Assembly: GCA_002633025.1 (NCBI GenBank)
Contig: NMRB01000461.1
Span: 180,420 to 244,419, forward strand
Reading direction: 5' to 3'
DNA length: 64,000 bases
From: Notospermus geniculatus
Lineage: Eukaryota; Nemertea; Pilidiophora; Heteronemertea; Lineidae
In this document: positions 10,919-20,472 of the stretch, piece after piece
Position numbering within the stretch: position 1 is the first letter of the stretch
Layout: each line of letters starts with the position of its first letter
Position numbers and translations under genes: made by a program
Notes under the pieces: generated by a model
What the model saw: only the letters and a program-made list of their open reading frames with translations
The model's database searches: none
Told to the model about the DNA's origin: nothing

Positions 10919-11784
10919 CTGGAAGTTGAAAAAATATACACTGTAAGAACAATTGCCCACAGAAAGAATATTACCAACTACAGGCTGGTCACCACTAGAG
11001 GCCAGAGTGAGACATTCGGAACGACCTGTCAGGGGAACTGCTTATCTGTCCACTGGGCGGCGTATTTCACCTCGGACACAAGTCCAAGGCAGCCATATTG
11101 TTTCTCAACAAACCCACGTGACCGCCGGCGTCAGGACCGTGGGACTATTTTGGCCTGTTAAGATGTTCAACCTTATTTGCTGGATAAGTTGAGGCATATT
11201 ATATATAAACTTTAATACCGGTATCTCACCCAATCTGCCAATATATTGATCAATAACGCAACGATTTTATGTGACCTATTTAGTTCATGCGCAGGGTGCT
11301 GCAGGTGTGATGAGGCGAACCGCTCACAAACGCAAGGCAATCGTTGCGCATTCAAGATGGCTGCCTTGGGATTGTGTCCGAGGAAATGCGAGTTGTCAAG
11401 GAAATTGCCGAGCAGTTGCCTTCGGAAGTTCCGAATGGAGGCCAAAGTGGACTACTATATAGCGGCGCTAAGTTCAAGTATCATATCTGCCAGTGATTCC
11501 GTCAGTCTTTCCCCTATTGCTTGAAAAACGTGGCAGATAGATCGACACGTTTCTCTGTGTGTCCGCCTCTTGTCAAGTCGCAGCTTTTCCGCCAGACAAT
11601 AGCAAGAGTACAATCACAAATGGGGAACATTCAAAAACATTACACCGGTCCGAAGGTAGATTTTACCACTGACAGGGCCCCTGTACTGCAAGGTTCAAGT
11701 TTCTAAAAGCGGTTAGGAAACGTGGGGGGTCCATTGGCGCACGGATCCGGTCCGTTTTCAGTATCGTACGTTTGCCCTTATTAG
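10919..11784. other. no gene seen between lectin exons
   Basis: Left part of the intron or spacer between lectin domains A and B. Short overlapping frames around 11210-11520 on both strands show no domain that I recognise. Confidence 0.35.
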
Positions 11785-12014
11785 GGAGGTTTCGAAATCA
11801 AACGATTAACCAAAACTTTACGACAACGTTATTTTTCATACATGTAGGCCTACTACACATTAACCAGATTTTGTATTGCATTTTCGGTACAAAAGTAAAG
11901 TTGTCGTTAACGTTTACGTTTATCGTTTGATTTCGAATTTTGGTTCCCTCAGTCACCGCTAGGTTGAAAGGTGTCAACCTAGCGGTGACTGAGGGAACCA
12001 AAATGGAAACCTCC
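11785..12014. mobile_element. TIR element, AGGGAGGTTTCG type, split by a nested hairpin
   Basis: The left terminus 11785-11806 (ggaggtttcgaaatcaaacg) has its reverse complement on the right, but that right terminus is interrupted: atcgtttgatttcgaa ends at 11937 and aaacctcc resumes at 12007. A 68-bp perfect hairpin sits in between. Inner arms (actttacgacaacg against cgttaacgacaacttt) pair imperfectly. Confidence 0.75.
11937..12004. mobile_element. 68-bp perfect hairpin nested in a TIR
   Basis: Arms 11937-11966 and 11975-12004 are perfect 30-bp reverse complements (start attttggttccctcag) around the 8-nt loop aaaggtgt. gaa occurs on both sides of the insertion, suggesting a 3-bp duplication. 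It resembles a rho-independent terminator in form only; there is no U tract, and its position inside another element's terminus marks it as an insertion. Confidence 0.8.
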
Positions 12015-12076
12015 ACCTAATTACTTTCCGGATACGACAACGCAAAAGTCAATTTGATCGATTTTTTACGGACCTG

Positions 12077-12182
12077 GGCCCACGTTCCCGAAGCCGTCGT
12101 AGGTTAACGATGTCGTTAAAACTGGAAAAACGCATAACGTAACGACATCGTTGACCTTACGACGGCTTCGGGAACATGGGTC
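12077..12182. mobile_element. GGCC-ended palindromic MITE (member 1)
   Basis: A 106-bp palindrome beginning GGCCCACGTTCCCGAAG with the complementary end gcttcgggaacatgggtc. CTG lies immediately outside both ends (12074-12076, 12183-12185). The centre aactggaaaaacgcataacg is not paired. Confidence 0.8.
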
Positions 12183-12325
12183 CTGAATCGGACAAAATCC
12201 TGGTGCCAATGATCGACGCTTAACAGAAGCTCGCCTCTTTCTTAGAGATGGGTTTTTAAGGATGAAAGGATCGAACACAGTATCGTATAGCGACAAAAAA
12301 GTATAATAATGGACATTTTACTCAC

Positions 12326-12550
12326 TTTCGCCGTGCACAGTGACTCCACAGATAACCAAGGTTCCACGAGTCTTAACGATAGCGACATACCTCCCCGTCC
12401 CCTTGCACTGGAAGGTTGCACTATTTCCGTACGGAACAGCCCCTTTTTTATGAGCACACACCTGATCTTGACTATAGAACTTCTCGGGGCCGCTGCCAAC
12501 GATTGGTCGGGTGTTCGTAACGACGATGTCGAAATCAGCCAACTGAGATG
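12326..12550 (-). CDS. F-type lectin domain, second-half exon (domain B)
   Basis: A 225-nt exon, exactly the length of 10033-10257, acceptor tacag|CA and donor a|gtgagt, phase 1 at both ends. It encodes SQLADFDIVVTNTRPIVG, QVCAHKKGAVPYG, TFQCKGTGRYVAIV and LVICGVTVHG. It closely parallels the domain A exon (ADFDIV / SDFDIV, QVCAHK, RYVAIV / KYLAIV), so the two derive from one ancestor. The usual CEVEVYG closing strand reads CGVTVHG. It pairs with the first-half exon at 15488-15721 on the same strand, about 2.9 kb upstream. Confidence 0.88.
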
Positions 12551-13626
12551 CTGTAATACATGTATGATGGAGTGACCAGTTTTCGGGGTAGAACAGTTTT
12601 CGTGGTACTCCCGTTTTTTCCCGTTTATTCACGCGCGCGTCCGCGAGACATAAACATTTCACGGTAAATTAATATCTCTATTTTCGATACATAACAAAAT
12701 AATTACGGACGCAAAGCGAGTAACGCCGCAATCGGGCGGTAAAGTCTTAGGCCTACATGGCCTAGTACCACGAAAACTGGTCACACCATCATACATGTAG
12801 GCATGGGTAAATCACAATTAGTGTCACGTCACAATTTGAAGACCAAATCAGAAATCCTCGGAACGCTTTCATACCGACAGTAAAACCCTGTTTACACTAC
12901 ATAAAAACCCGCGTCGCACCCGGGCTTTTTCTGTTTACACCTGTTAAAAGCGCGGGTCTAATAGACCCGGCGGGGATGAAACCCCCGGTGCTAATTAGCC
13001 TCTCCGAGTTCGAACGGTTTTTGGAGGGCTAAATTTAGGTCCCCGTCACAAGTTTCTAGTACTGTTGTCGCGTGCCGGGTCTAAAGTGGGATTTTTCAGA
13101 CGCGGGTTTGACACGGGTCTCAAAAACCCCTCAAAAGCCCGGGGATTGCTATAACAAGGCATGAATTCTTGACAGAACCTGGTCGCATTAGTCAGATTAT
13201 GTCAGTCTTTAATAAATGGAGGAAAATTACAGATTGCACTATGTTTTCGTTTGACGAAATCGACGACCGGAAGGAGTAGCTTTCTACCCATCTGCTAAAA
13301 TCGTACTCAATAGCTAATCAAATACATGTAACAACCGAAACCCACCAACTAGCACAGGATGCGAACGCGACCTCTCCATCATGAAATTGTTTAGAGACCC
13401 GCGTTTAGTGGGTGAAATTTCTGTGGGTTTGCATAAAGGGCACCGCACACTAGCGATTTTTCGAGCGATTTTCTAGGCGACCGGCCTTGCGACCACAGAA
13501 GCGACTGAACATATTTTCAGTTTTTTTAGTTTGTTGACTCGTTTGCGACAAATGCTTCCTTGGAAGATCAGTGATGTCGTGGATGACATCACTGATCGAG
13601 GCTCATTGGTAATTATCGCATACGAT
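12551..13626. other. lectin intron; no gene seen
   Basis: Part of the intron between the two halves of lectin domain B. It contains CG-rich words such as cccgcgtcgcacccgggc near 12910 and gacccgcgt repeated near 13397, likely decayed repeat, and a 13-bp-arm hairpin at 13566-13597 (gatcagtgatgtc). No coding exon recognised. Confidence 0.4.
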
Positions 13627-13735
13627 TATGGCCTAGTGGTTAGCGCGTTGGCCTCGGCGCTAGAAGTTAAGCTACGCTGAGCGCGATCACTACGTGGATG
13701 GGTGACCGGCGCGCGTTCAATACACCCCCATTTTA
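13627..13735 (+). repeat. composite SINE-like unit: tRNA A box joined to 5S rRNA internal promoter
   Basis: tggcctagtggttag at 13629 is a tRNA-type A box. It is followed at 13663 by gaagttaagctacgctgagc and gatcactacgtggatggg, which line up with the 5S rRNA internal control region: A box GAAGTTAAGC, intermediate element, and box C GGATGGGTGACC at 13697. The 5S 5' domain and its 3' end are absent, so this is not a functional 5S gene. It is best explained as a SINE head in which a tRNA-derived and a 5S-derived promoter are fused, or a 5S pseudogene fused to a tRNA-like repeat. Confidence 0.72.
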
Positions 13736-14734
13736 GTCGCAGGTGTGCGGATCATATCATCATAGAGTTTTCGCAATCGCCCGGATATAGATCGACGTTA
13801 CACAGGTCACGATTTTCTGTTAAAGATAAGCAATAGATACCGGTAAGCGTTGTCGACAGCCTAACTGGGCAGTTGCAAACACTCAATAATATTCACGACC
13901 ACTCGCTCGACGACTCCGCATCCTGAGAATAGGTTACACACACGATACACACATGCGGGTGCGATGCCTGCGTTGCGGTAATCCGGTGCGATTATGCGGT
14001 AAATATTGAAAACAGGTTAAAGTCAAAAATCACCGTTTATTCTTGACGGATCAAGAAAAGCTTCTGTAACTTTTTAGCGTCACTTCTTACCTAATGAAGG
14101 TTGAATCTGCGGGGAGAATACGTGTTTGTGTGCCTCTAATTTTGTGCTCGCGTTTTTCGACCTCAAACCGCACACTAACCACAACGTGTGCCATATATGG
14201 TCATCGCGCTACACGAGAAAGAGATGTACACGAAGCACTACGTTCAAACGGTCGTGGTTTGGACATGAGAAATTGATTCTACCTTTGACTGCCGGCCCTT
14301 CGCCGACCAGCTAATGGGCATGCGCAAGATCTACTGGGCATGCGCAAGATCTACTGAGCATGCGCAGCTTAGTACACATGCCTATAACGCAAAACATTTC
14401 GGTGTGCAACAAGTCGCAGACGAATTTCATGATCACAGGCGTATGGCCAATCCACAGGCATCTCCATCTGCATCTAGAAAGAGAATTGAGAATTGAGATG
14501 TTTTTATCTTATTGGCTTCTGGGGGCTACTATTAGACAGCTTGCAAAGACTGTATTTTATAGACACCCCTTGCGCTTCCACTACTGGATTTGAGGTTAGT
14601 AAGTTCGGCTACAGATGGCGATACGTGAAATGAACCGCGTATTGTTCTGGTACTTTTGAGCATGTGCAATGTCGCAAGCGACCATAAACCACCTGTAGCC
14701 GATCATAATACTACAAATACTCTCTTTTACACAT
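13736..14734. other. lectin intron; no gene seen
   Basis: No exon recognised. A direct repeat of gggcatgcgcaagatctact occurs at 14313 and 14335, with a further partial unit after it. Otherwise unremarkable. Confidence 0.35.
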
Positions 14735-15301
14735 AAAAGCTGACGTGAACGTACAAAAAGCCCTCATGCGACGAGCAAGAGAATTGCAAACGCCCAGCAA
14801 ACTCCTCAAACGACGGCTCAGAACATGATAGACCACACGAAGTCAGGAGGGCGCCACCTTATTTGCCTTCAGGCAACAGAGCTGTCAACATCTCCGGATA
14901 TACCTCTTACACCACTCAAAGAAAAAAAATTGTAGTCATTTAGACGGGTTTCGAACCGTCGACCTTCTCATTTGTAATCCACCATTAAGGCGATTTTTTT
15001 TAAAAAAGGAAAAAATTATTTTTNCAAGTTCGGTGGCCGAATGGGGAAGACGGTGGAACAGAGATAATAAGGTGCGGGTTCGATCCCCAGCTGGGTCAAA
15101 AATTTTTCCTTTCAAAGAAGTGTTCAGCAGGAGCTCACCAGAGGTGTTGACACCTCGGAAGCTCGAAGACAAATAAGGTGGCGTCCTCCTGGCCTCGTGG
15201 GGTGTATCATGTTCTGAGCCTTCCTTTGAGGTGTTTGCAGGGCGTTTGCAATTCTCTTGCTGGTCGCATGGGGGCTTTTTGTTCGTTCACGTCAGCTTTA
15301 A
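14735..15301. mobile_element. TIR element with tRNA-like units, copy 1
   Basis: Termini of about 190 bp (14735-14930 and about 15105-15301; start aaagctgacgtgaacg) are inverted repeats. Between them lie a minus-strand tRNA-like B box (gggtttcgaacc at 14946) and a plus-strand tRNA-like unit at 15027-15097. The minus-strand unit is cut short before its A box next to an unresolved base at 15024, so the centre is probably misjoined. A fuller copy is at 19260-19900. Confidence 0.8.
15027..15097 (+). repeat. tRNA-like sequence inside TIR element copy 1
   Basis: It starts agttcggtggccgaatgg (A box) and has the B box gggttcgatcccc at 15076. Acceptor-stem pairing is poor, so it is a tRNA-derived sequence and not a confident tRNA gene. 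Transcription would run rightward through the right terminal repeat. Confidence 0.6.
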
Positions 15302-15487
15302 TAGCTTTAGCGCTTTCTCCCTTCGTCACCACCGCATAAACTTCGTGCGCGGTGACGTATAAACTGTACGTACATTACATGTCTAAACTAGCGGTAAAAA
15401 AATACTCCTTTCAACCCATGCAAAGTCATATTCAGGATGAATTACATGTACGTGTTCATTTAAATTAGTTCTCAGCATCCTACTTAC

Positions 15488-15721
15488 CACAACCAGCTTC
15501 TTTACCAGGACAGTCACCTCTGCTGTAGAGCGTCACCTCGTTAACTGAGAATCTGTATCCCAAATCTACTGCCCACCAATTTTTCATTTTATTATTGTTT
15601 TTAGTATGGGCACATTTCTTATATTCTCTACTTATAGCTCCGTTAACTGCGTTTGAAGCACCGGATGTCTCATATGTAGATATCTGGAAAGCTGGTTTTT
15701 TAAGAGCAATATCTGGTACCT
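15488..15721 (-). CDS. F-type lectin domain, first-half exon (domain B)
   Basis: A 234-nt exon, acceptor cttccag|AG and donor g|gtaagt, phase 1 at both ends. It encodes VPDIALKKPAFQISTYE, a AVNGAIS turn where most members have DG, CAHTKNNNKMKNWWAVDL, and EVTLYSRGDCPGKEAGC. It shares the acceptor context, WWAVDL and YSRxDCPGKE block with 10688-10918. The His to Arg spacing is one residue longer than in domain A, inside the ligand-loop region, so specificity may differ. As in domain A, Glu stands where the third basic sugar-contact residue is expected. Confidence 0.9.
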
Positions 15722-15777
15722 CTGGAAGTAGACACAACATTCGTTACATAGTGACCGCCCACATAAGTTTCTATATA

Positions 15778-15977
15778 CTCTCTATCCGGAACTTTAAGAC
15801 CAGAGTGCTCCGCCCCAGCCAGTCAATTCATGTTCATCAACAATTCACTTCAGCGCAGTCGAGTAGAGCTTGGAGTTGATTGACCAAATTGTACAATAGG
15901 CTTTTTACTAGGGTGAATGCCACTTGCGCGGGCCTAGAAGTTCCTCATTGTCTGGTCTTAAAGTTCCGGATAGAGAG
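15778..15977. mobile_element. 200-bp TIR element with TA flanks
   Basis: The ends CTCTCTATCCGGAACTTTAA and their complement form 27-28-bp terminal inverted repeats, with TA on each side (15776-15777, 15978-15979). TA duplication suggests Tc1/mariner-type mobilisation. The interior is non-coding. Confidence 0.78.
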
Positions 15978-16119
15978 TAATCACTTCGGTGATAAGTACC
16001 ACTCTCAAGGCTTGCGCCGACTATGATCAATTTCACTGCGTGTGCACATTCACGTCGTGAAAACCTGCGATCAGTTTCATGCGCTTGACGGTCCGCAAGC
16101 GAGTATGAATCAGCCCTTA

Positions 16120-16272
16120 AGGCCAATTCATACTTTCCGTTAGTGCGCTTTGCGCTTGTCCGTTTCCTATGTGCGTGCGTGGTAGAAAAAGTAATTTTAT
16201 AATTGGTACCACACATAAACATAGGGAACGCACAAGCGCAAAGCGCAAAACGGAGAAGTATGAATCTACCCT
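16120..16272. mobile_element. 153-bp foldback element
   Basis: Arms pair over most of their length (ttagtgcgctttgcgcttg and its complement caagcgcaaagcgcaaaac). TA flanks both ends. A fragment of the same terminus (gagtatgaatcagccctt, near 16101) abuts on the left, so two members were adjacent. Confidence 0.72.
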
Positions 16273-16646
16273 TAGACTGTAAAAAGTTGCCACAACGTCC
16301 ACTCCGTTCGCACAGTTTGAGCCCGTTCGGCAACATTTTGAAGAACGCAACTGAGAACTAGCTCAGTGTGATGGGGTATAAGGGAAATACGTTGGCTCGA
16401 ATGTTTCCACCCGCGCCCGCCATTCCGCGCCCGCAAACGTCTCGAGGAAAAGCAGCCTAAAGGCCTATACGCGGGTTTATACACACTGAAGCCCCAATAG
16501 GCCCGGAGTCTGAATTTCCCAAAAACTTGGATGAAAAATTGGATCGTGTGTATATGCCATTGGCCTACATCAGGAATGTCTGAAAAAAGTGGTGTTCGGA
16601 AAAAGTATTGTATAGCGACATTAAAGTAAATAGACATTTTACTCAC

Positions 16647-16669
16647 TTTTGCCGTGCACAACGACGCCA
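16647..16669 (-). CDS. F-type lectin domain, end of a second-half exon, cut by the gap
   Basis: Only 23 nt are visible before the N run. They encode GVVVHG followed by the donor a|gtgagt in phase 1, the same ending as domain B (GVTVHG, a|gtgagt). The sequence beyond the donor (tagcgac..., gacattttactcact) also matches the flank of the 12326 exon, so this is a third, paralogous domain. The rest of this exon must lie in the 300-N gap or beyond. Confidence 0.72.
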
Positions 16670-16969
16670 NNNNNNNNNNNNNNNNNNNNNNNNNNNNNNN
16701 NNNNNNNNNNNNNNNNNNNNNNNNNNNNNNNNNNNNNNNNNNNNNNNNNNNNNNNNNNNNNNNNNNNNNNNNNNNNNNNNNNNNNNNNNNNNNNNNNNNN
16801 NNNNNNNNNNNNNNNNNNNNNNNNNNNNNNNNNNNNNNNNNNNNNNNNNNNNNNNNNNNNNNNNNNNNNNNNNNNNNNNNNNNNNNNNNNNNNNNNNNNN
16901 NNNNNNNNNNNNNNNNNNNNNNNNNNNNNNNNNNNNNNNNNNNNNNNNNNNNNNNNNNNNNNNNNNNNN
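16670..16969. other. assembly gap, 300 N
   Basis: A run of exactly 300 unresolved bases. It begins inside a lectin exon and ends in sequence with no recognised feature. Confidence 0.99.
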
Positions 16970-17461
16970 CAAACTTAATCAAAACTATTTCCATGCCTGC
17001 TTTTGGAGACACCACTTCTTGAGATAAATTTACAAGTTTGGCACTTTGGTATACCCTTAATTATGAGCTACATTTTGTAACTTTCCTGTGGTATTTGTAG
17101 CATTGCCAATCACAGCTGCAAGACACTTCATAGAGAACATCATTCAAGTTCATTAGCCTATCAATCAGTCTGGTTGAGATCGATGCTTCATTAGGCCGTC
17201 AGTCAAATGAACGATGCTCTGGTTGGTGTCTTACTTGGCCTTTGCTGTAGAAGACCATATAATGGTGGCATTGCCTCAATTTTTCACTTGCCATGTTGAG
17301 GCCAAATTACATGTTTGTTTCAAAATTAGGGTATATGGAGTTGAGTGGTCTGTTCATGATTTCAAGTACACTTTATTGGTCTGTGTTGACTGTGATTGTG
17401 ATCGTAATGCCTTGGTTAGTTTCTGTTGTGTGAATGATTCATTAAGTTCAATAATATACAT
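16970..17461. other. no gene seen
   Basis: A 97-codon frame at 17214-17507 matches nothing I know and runs into a MITE, so I do not call it. Confidence 0.35.
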
Positions 17462-17464
17462 CTG

Positions 17465-17570
17465 GGCCCGTATGCATAAAGGTGGAATAAGCTTATTCCA
17501 GGTATAACCTAAGGTTATAACGTTAGGTTATACCTGGAATAAGCCTATTCCACTTTTATGCATACGGGCC
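17465..17570. mobile_element. GGCC-ended palindromic MITE (member 2)
   Basis: A 106-bp near-perfect palindrome beginning GGCCCGTATGCATAAAGG, with CTG on both sides (17462-17464, 17571-17573). The arms contain the AT-rich word ccaggtataacctaa. Confidence 0.9.
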
Positions 17571-17851
17571 CTGGGGAATGAAGTGTCATAGTTCGGTGAA
17601 TATGATCAAAAAAGGTTGATGAACTGCTGTGTCTGTGTGTGTTGGTGCTATGTATAAACTGTCCAAAATAGAAAGAATCTCTCAAATCTTATTTGTACAG
17701 CTACAAAATCCTCAAATGCTCGTTAACAAAAAAAGTCAACTTTGGTCAAACTCTGAAGTTCCTTAAAAACTTGATTGCTTTAAAAGCTAAAAAATCCTTG
17801 AATTTGGCCAATGTCATGTACAAAAATCATTGTCTCTTCATAATCCTGTAA

Positions 17852-18043
17852 GGCTCCATTTCCATAGAGTTCACGTTGACACTTTTCACGCGCCACGCTT
17901 CACGTTTTCCTTTCGTTCCTCGGAGAAAGCATGTCACAGGACAGGTAATGTGTGTCTCGTTGTGCGCTGAATCGAGGAACGAAAGGAAAACGTGAAGCGT
18001 GGCGCGTGAAAAGTGTCAACGTGAGCTCTATGGAAATGGAGCC
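17852..18043. mobile_element. 192-bp palindromic MITE with TAA flanks
   Basis: Arms of about 75 bp (start GGCTCCATTTCCATAGAG; inner cttcacgttttcctttcgtt) flank a central stretch of about 45 bp. TAA occurs at 17849-17851 and 18044-18046. Confidence 0.88.
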
Positions 18044-18333
18044 TAAGAGCACTGCTGGTAGGGGCGTGAATGTAGGTTGGGCTGCTTTTCACCATAACTT
18101 ACAGCACAGCTCAGCTCAGCTTTAGTTAAAGGGAATAAGTCGCGGCAGTCAAAGATGACACTAAGAATAATTTCGTGGCCCATGAAACTCAAAATTGCAA
18201 GTTTCTCTCCTCAGAAGCCTTTGTGCACCTATTCGCTAAAACTAACAAGTTGCCGTAGGGAAAGATATGATTTGGCATTCAATAATACGTTTTGTCCTAA
18301 AGAAAAACTTTTTTGCTCACAAAAATAGGTATA

Positions 18334-18461
18334 TGGAGTTTTCGCAGAGCCCCCGAAACGCCAACATGAACGCCAAACCTATTGTTCGATGCCACGAAGA
18401 GAGCACCGAACAAAAGGACAGACGTTCGCGTTGGCGTTTCGGGGGCTTTGCGAAAACTCTG
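18334..18461. mobile_element. 128-bp TIR element with TA flanks
   Basis: Termini ggagttttcgcagagcccc and the complement of gggctttgcgaaaactctg pair for about 35 bp. TA lies on each side. The centre is unpaired. Confidence 0.75.
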
Positions 18462-18686
18462 TATTTACAACAAACGCGCGCGAAAAGGCGTTCAACTTGT
18501 AGAAAAATTAATTGTCTTTCATTCGCAAGTAATTTCAGCTCAATCGGACCAATAATAACGGAGTTATGAGCAAAAGAATGCGGTAGTTATCTCGGTCTTC
18601 GACCTCAAGCAGTTAAAATTGGTTGATGATTTTTATGAAGTACAATACATGCATCGGTTTTACCTGATAGTAAACTTTGTCCTCCA

Positions 18687-18826
18687 GGGGTAGCGAGCAT
18701 AAAGGGGTCGTAACCCTACGTCAGGCCTAAGCCAGGCGTAGTGCTGGTCGAGGATAGGGCCGCGACCAGCACTACACCTGGCTTAGGCCTGACGTAGGGT
18801 TACGACCCCTTTATGCTCGCTACCCC
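18687..18826. repeat. 140-bp near-perfect palindrome ending at a sequence join
   Basis: Arms of about 60 bp (ggggtagcgagcataaagg and complement) surround a short centre. The right end stops exactly at the unresolved base 18827, so its outer flank and any target duplication cannot be read. Confidence 0.8.
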
Positions 18827-18827
18827 N

Positions 18828-19259
18828 ACAAAGGATTTCCCTTTCAAAAGCACATTTCAAACGGCAATTTCTTCAATTTGTCATGCTTAAAACCTAACTG
18901 GCAGTTCTAACCACCCACATGTACTACTGAAATTATTGTGTAGGCCTCCAAACTATAGAAGGAGTTCATCGTAGATTTGGACTTTCTCTCTTATTGTATA
19001 GATTCATGACTTGGTCAATGAACCAGTGGTCTAAAAATAGTAACAGCAGCTAATGAGGTTGCACATAACTGAGATTGATATGCATAATTTGGTGGCTGGC
19101 CTGCATATGGAAATTGCCAGTTAAGCTGTCCATATATGAAGAAAAAAAGGCAAAGACAACAATTCAGAAGATCTGAAGAGCATCTGATGAGTTTTCAAAT
19201 CTCTCATGCATGCCAACTTTGAGGGGGGTCATTTTAAAGGGCAGATTATTGACTGTTTA
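18828..19259. other. no gene seen
   Basis: No exon, repeat or RNA gene recognised. Confidence 0.35.
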
Positions 19260-19455
19260 AAGCTGACGTGAACGAACAAAAAGCCCCCATGCGACGAGCA
19301 AGAGAATTGCAAACGCCCTGCAAACACCTCAAACGAAGCCTCAGAACATGATACACCCCACGACGCCAGGAGGGCGCCACCTTATTTGCCTTCAGGCAAC
19401 AGAGCTGTCAACATCTCCGGATACCTCTTAACTACTCAAAGAAAACAAAATGGTA

Positions 19456-19533
19456 GTCATTTAGACGGTATTCGAACCGTCGACCTTCTGATTTGTAATC
19501 CACCACTCTATCCACTCGGTCAACGAGCCAACT
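19456..19533 (-). repeat. tRNA-like sequence, left unit
   Basis: On the minus strand: gttgaccgagtggatag (A box, about 19512-19523) and ggttcgaatacc (B box, 19467-19478). Length and box spacing are tRNA-like, but the acceptor ends do not pair well. tRNA-derived, not called as a tRNA gene. Confidence 0.6.
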
Positions 19534-19629
19534 GACAGGGACATGATTTATGTTTGTCATAGACGTAGTAGGCCTTCGACTTACGTTATAATGCTACGAA
19601 TAAGAGAACACATGTGAAGTCTTCCAACA

Positions 19630-19699
19630 AGTTCGGTGGCCGAATGGGAAGACGGCGGAACAGAGATAACAAGGTGCGGGTTCGATTCCCAGCTGGGTC
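19630..19699 (+). repeat. tRNA-like sequence, right unit
   Basis: ggtggccgaatggg (A box) and gggttcgattccc (B box at 19678). Nearly the same as 15027-15097 but unrelated in detail to the left unit, so the element carries two different tRNA-derived promoters. Confidence 0.62.
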
Positions 19700-19904
19700 A
19701 AACTTTTTTCTTTGAAAGTGTTCAGCAGGAGCTCGCCATAGGATGTTGACACCTCGAAAGCTCGATGACAGATAAGGTCGTGGCGCCCTCCTGACCTCGT
19801 GGGGCCTATCATGTTCTGAGCCTTCGTTTGAGGTATTTGCAGGGCGTTTGCAATTCTCTTGCTCGCCGCATGAGGGCTTTTTGCTCATTCATGTCAGCTT
19901 TAAA

Positions 19905-20472
19905 TAGGCCTTTTTACACGGTGTGGGTTGGAGGAAACCTACCTCCACCTTCCTCGGGCGGGTTCAGTTCAGGATGGTTTGATGACTTTTACATGTAGAC
20001 CAGCAGCCCAGAGCAGGTTGGTCAAACGAACTTGGTACCAATTGCGGAGTGCAGGATCACGCAGAGAATGATAGGGCATATGAAGAACTGGACGTCTGCC
20101 GGGGACCCCCTGCTGCGTTTGGCCCCTGGGAACCCCCAAAAGAGGCAAAAAAATCAGCTCGATCAATGGTGCGGGTTCGGTAGTGCTTGAGAAATGTCGC
20201 GCCTGATTTCTTCACGGGAAACTAACAGCAAGTTGACATTACTCAGGTAGCGTGTTCAATCCCACCTGAGGGTGGTGCAGGTCGGTTCGCTTTTACACGA
20301 GAGAATAACCGGCCTGCACCTACCTCCACCTTCCCGAGACTCGTGCGGCGAACTGAACTGACCCGAGGAAGGTGGAGGTCAGTTGTTTTGATTTTACGCG
20401 GAGAAAAATAACCGAACCCTCCTCGATCCAGTCTCGATCCGGAGTGCACCCCCACCGTGTAAAAAGGCCTAA
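19905..20472. mobile_element. 568-bp TIR element abutting the tRNA-carrying element
   Basis: The ends taggcctttttacacggtg and complement are inverted repeats. A second inner pair contains acctccaccttcctcggg (19941) and its complement (20362). It starts only a few bases after the preceding element ends, so one probably inserted at the edge of the other. Confidence 0.7.

Larger units (their letters stand above)
10033..16669 (-). other. F-type lectin locus (gene body or tandem cluster)
   Basis: Reading right to left on the minus strand: the last part of a domain exon (16647-16669, cut by a gap), then 15488-15721, 12326-12550, 10688-10918 and 10033-10257. Each complete F-type lectin (FTP/fucolectin) domain is split over two exons, about 231-234 and 225 nt, and every visible boundary is intron phase 1. 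Domains can therefore be added or lost without changing the frame. The exons could be one gene with at least three domains or neighbouring one-domain genes; I see no signal peptide, start or stop. Sequence downstream of the 12326 and 16647 donors is also similar, so duplication included introns. F-type lectins bind fucosylated glycans, often in innate defence. Confidence 0.8.
19260..19900. mobile_element. TIR element with two outward-facing tRNA-like units, copy 2
   Basis: Terminal inverted repeats of about 190 bp (left 19260-19455, right about 19710-19900; start agctgacgtgaacg) match those at 14735-15301. The interior holds a minus-strand tRNA-like unit (19456-19533) and a plus-strand one (19630-19699), back to back so that transcripts would leave through both termini. 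No transposase. Confidence 0.82.

Noticed and set aside
13663-13712. Functional 5S rRNA gene
   Set aside because: Only the internal promoter half is present; 5' and 3' stems are missing.
16272-17027. Several frames of 109-247 codons spanning the 300-N gap
   Set aside because: They are open only because N cannot encode a stop; they carry no usable protein sequence.
17465-18826. Strong hairpins as transcription terminators
   Set aside because: The arms are too long, there is no U tract, the host is eukaryotic, and flanking trinucleotide or TA duplications mark them as inserted elements.
19456-19699. Functional tRNA genes
   Set aside because: A and B boxes are present, but acceptor stems do not pair well and the units lie in a repeated TIR element.
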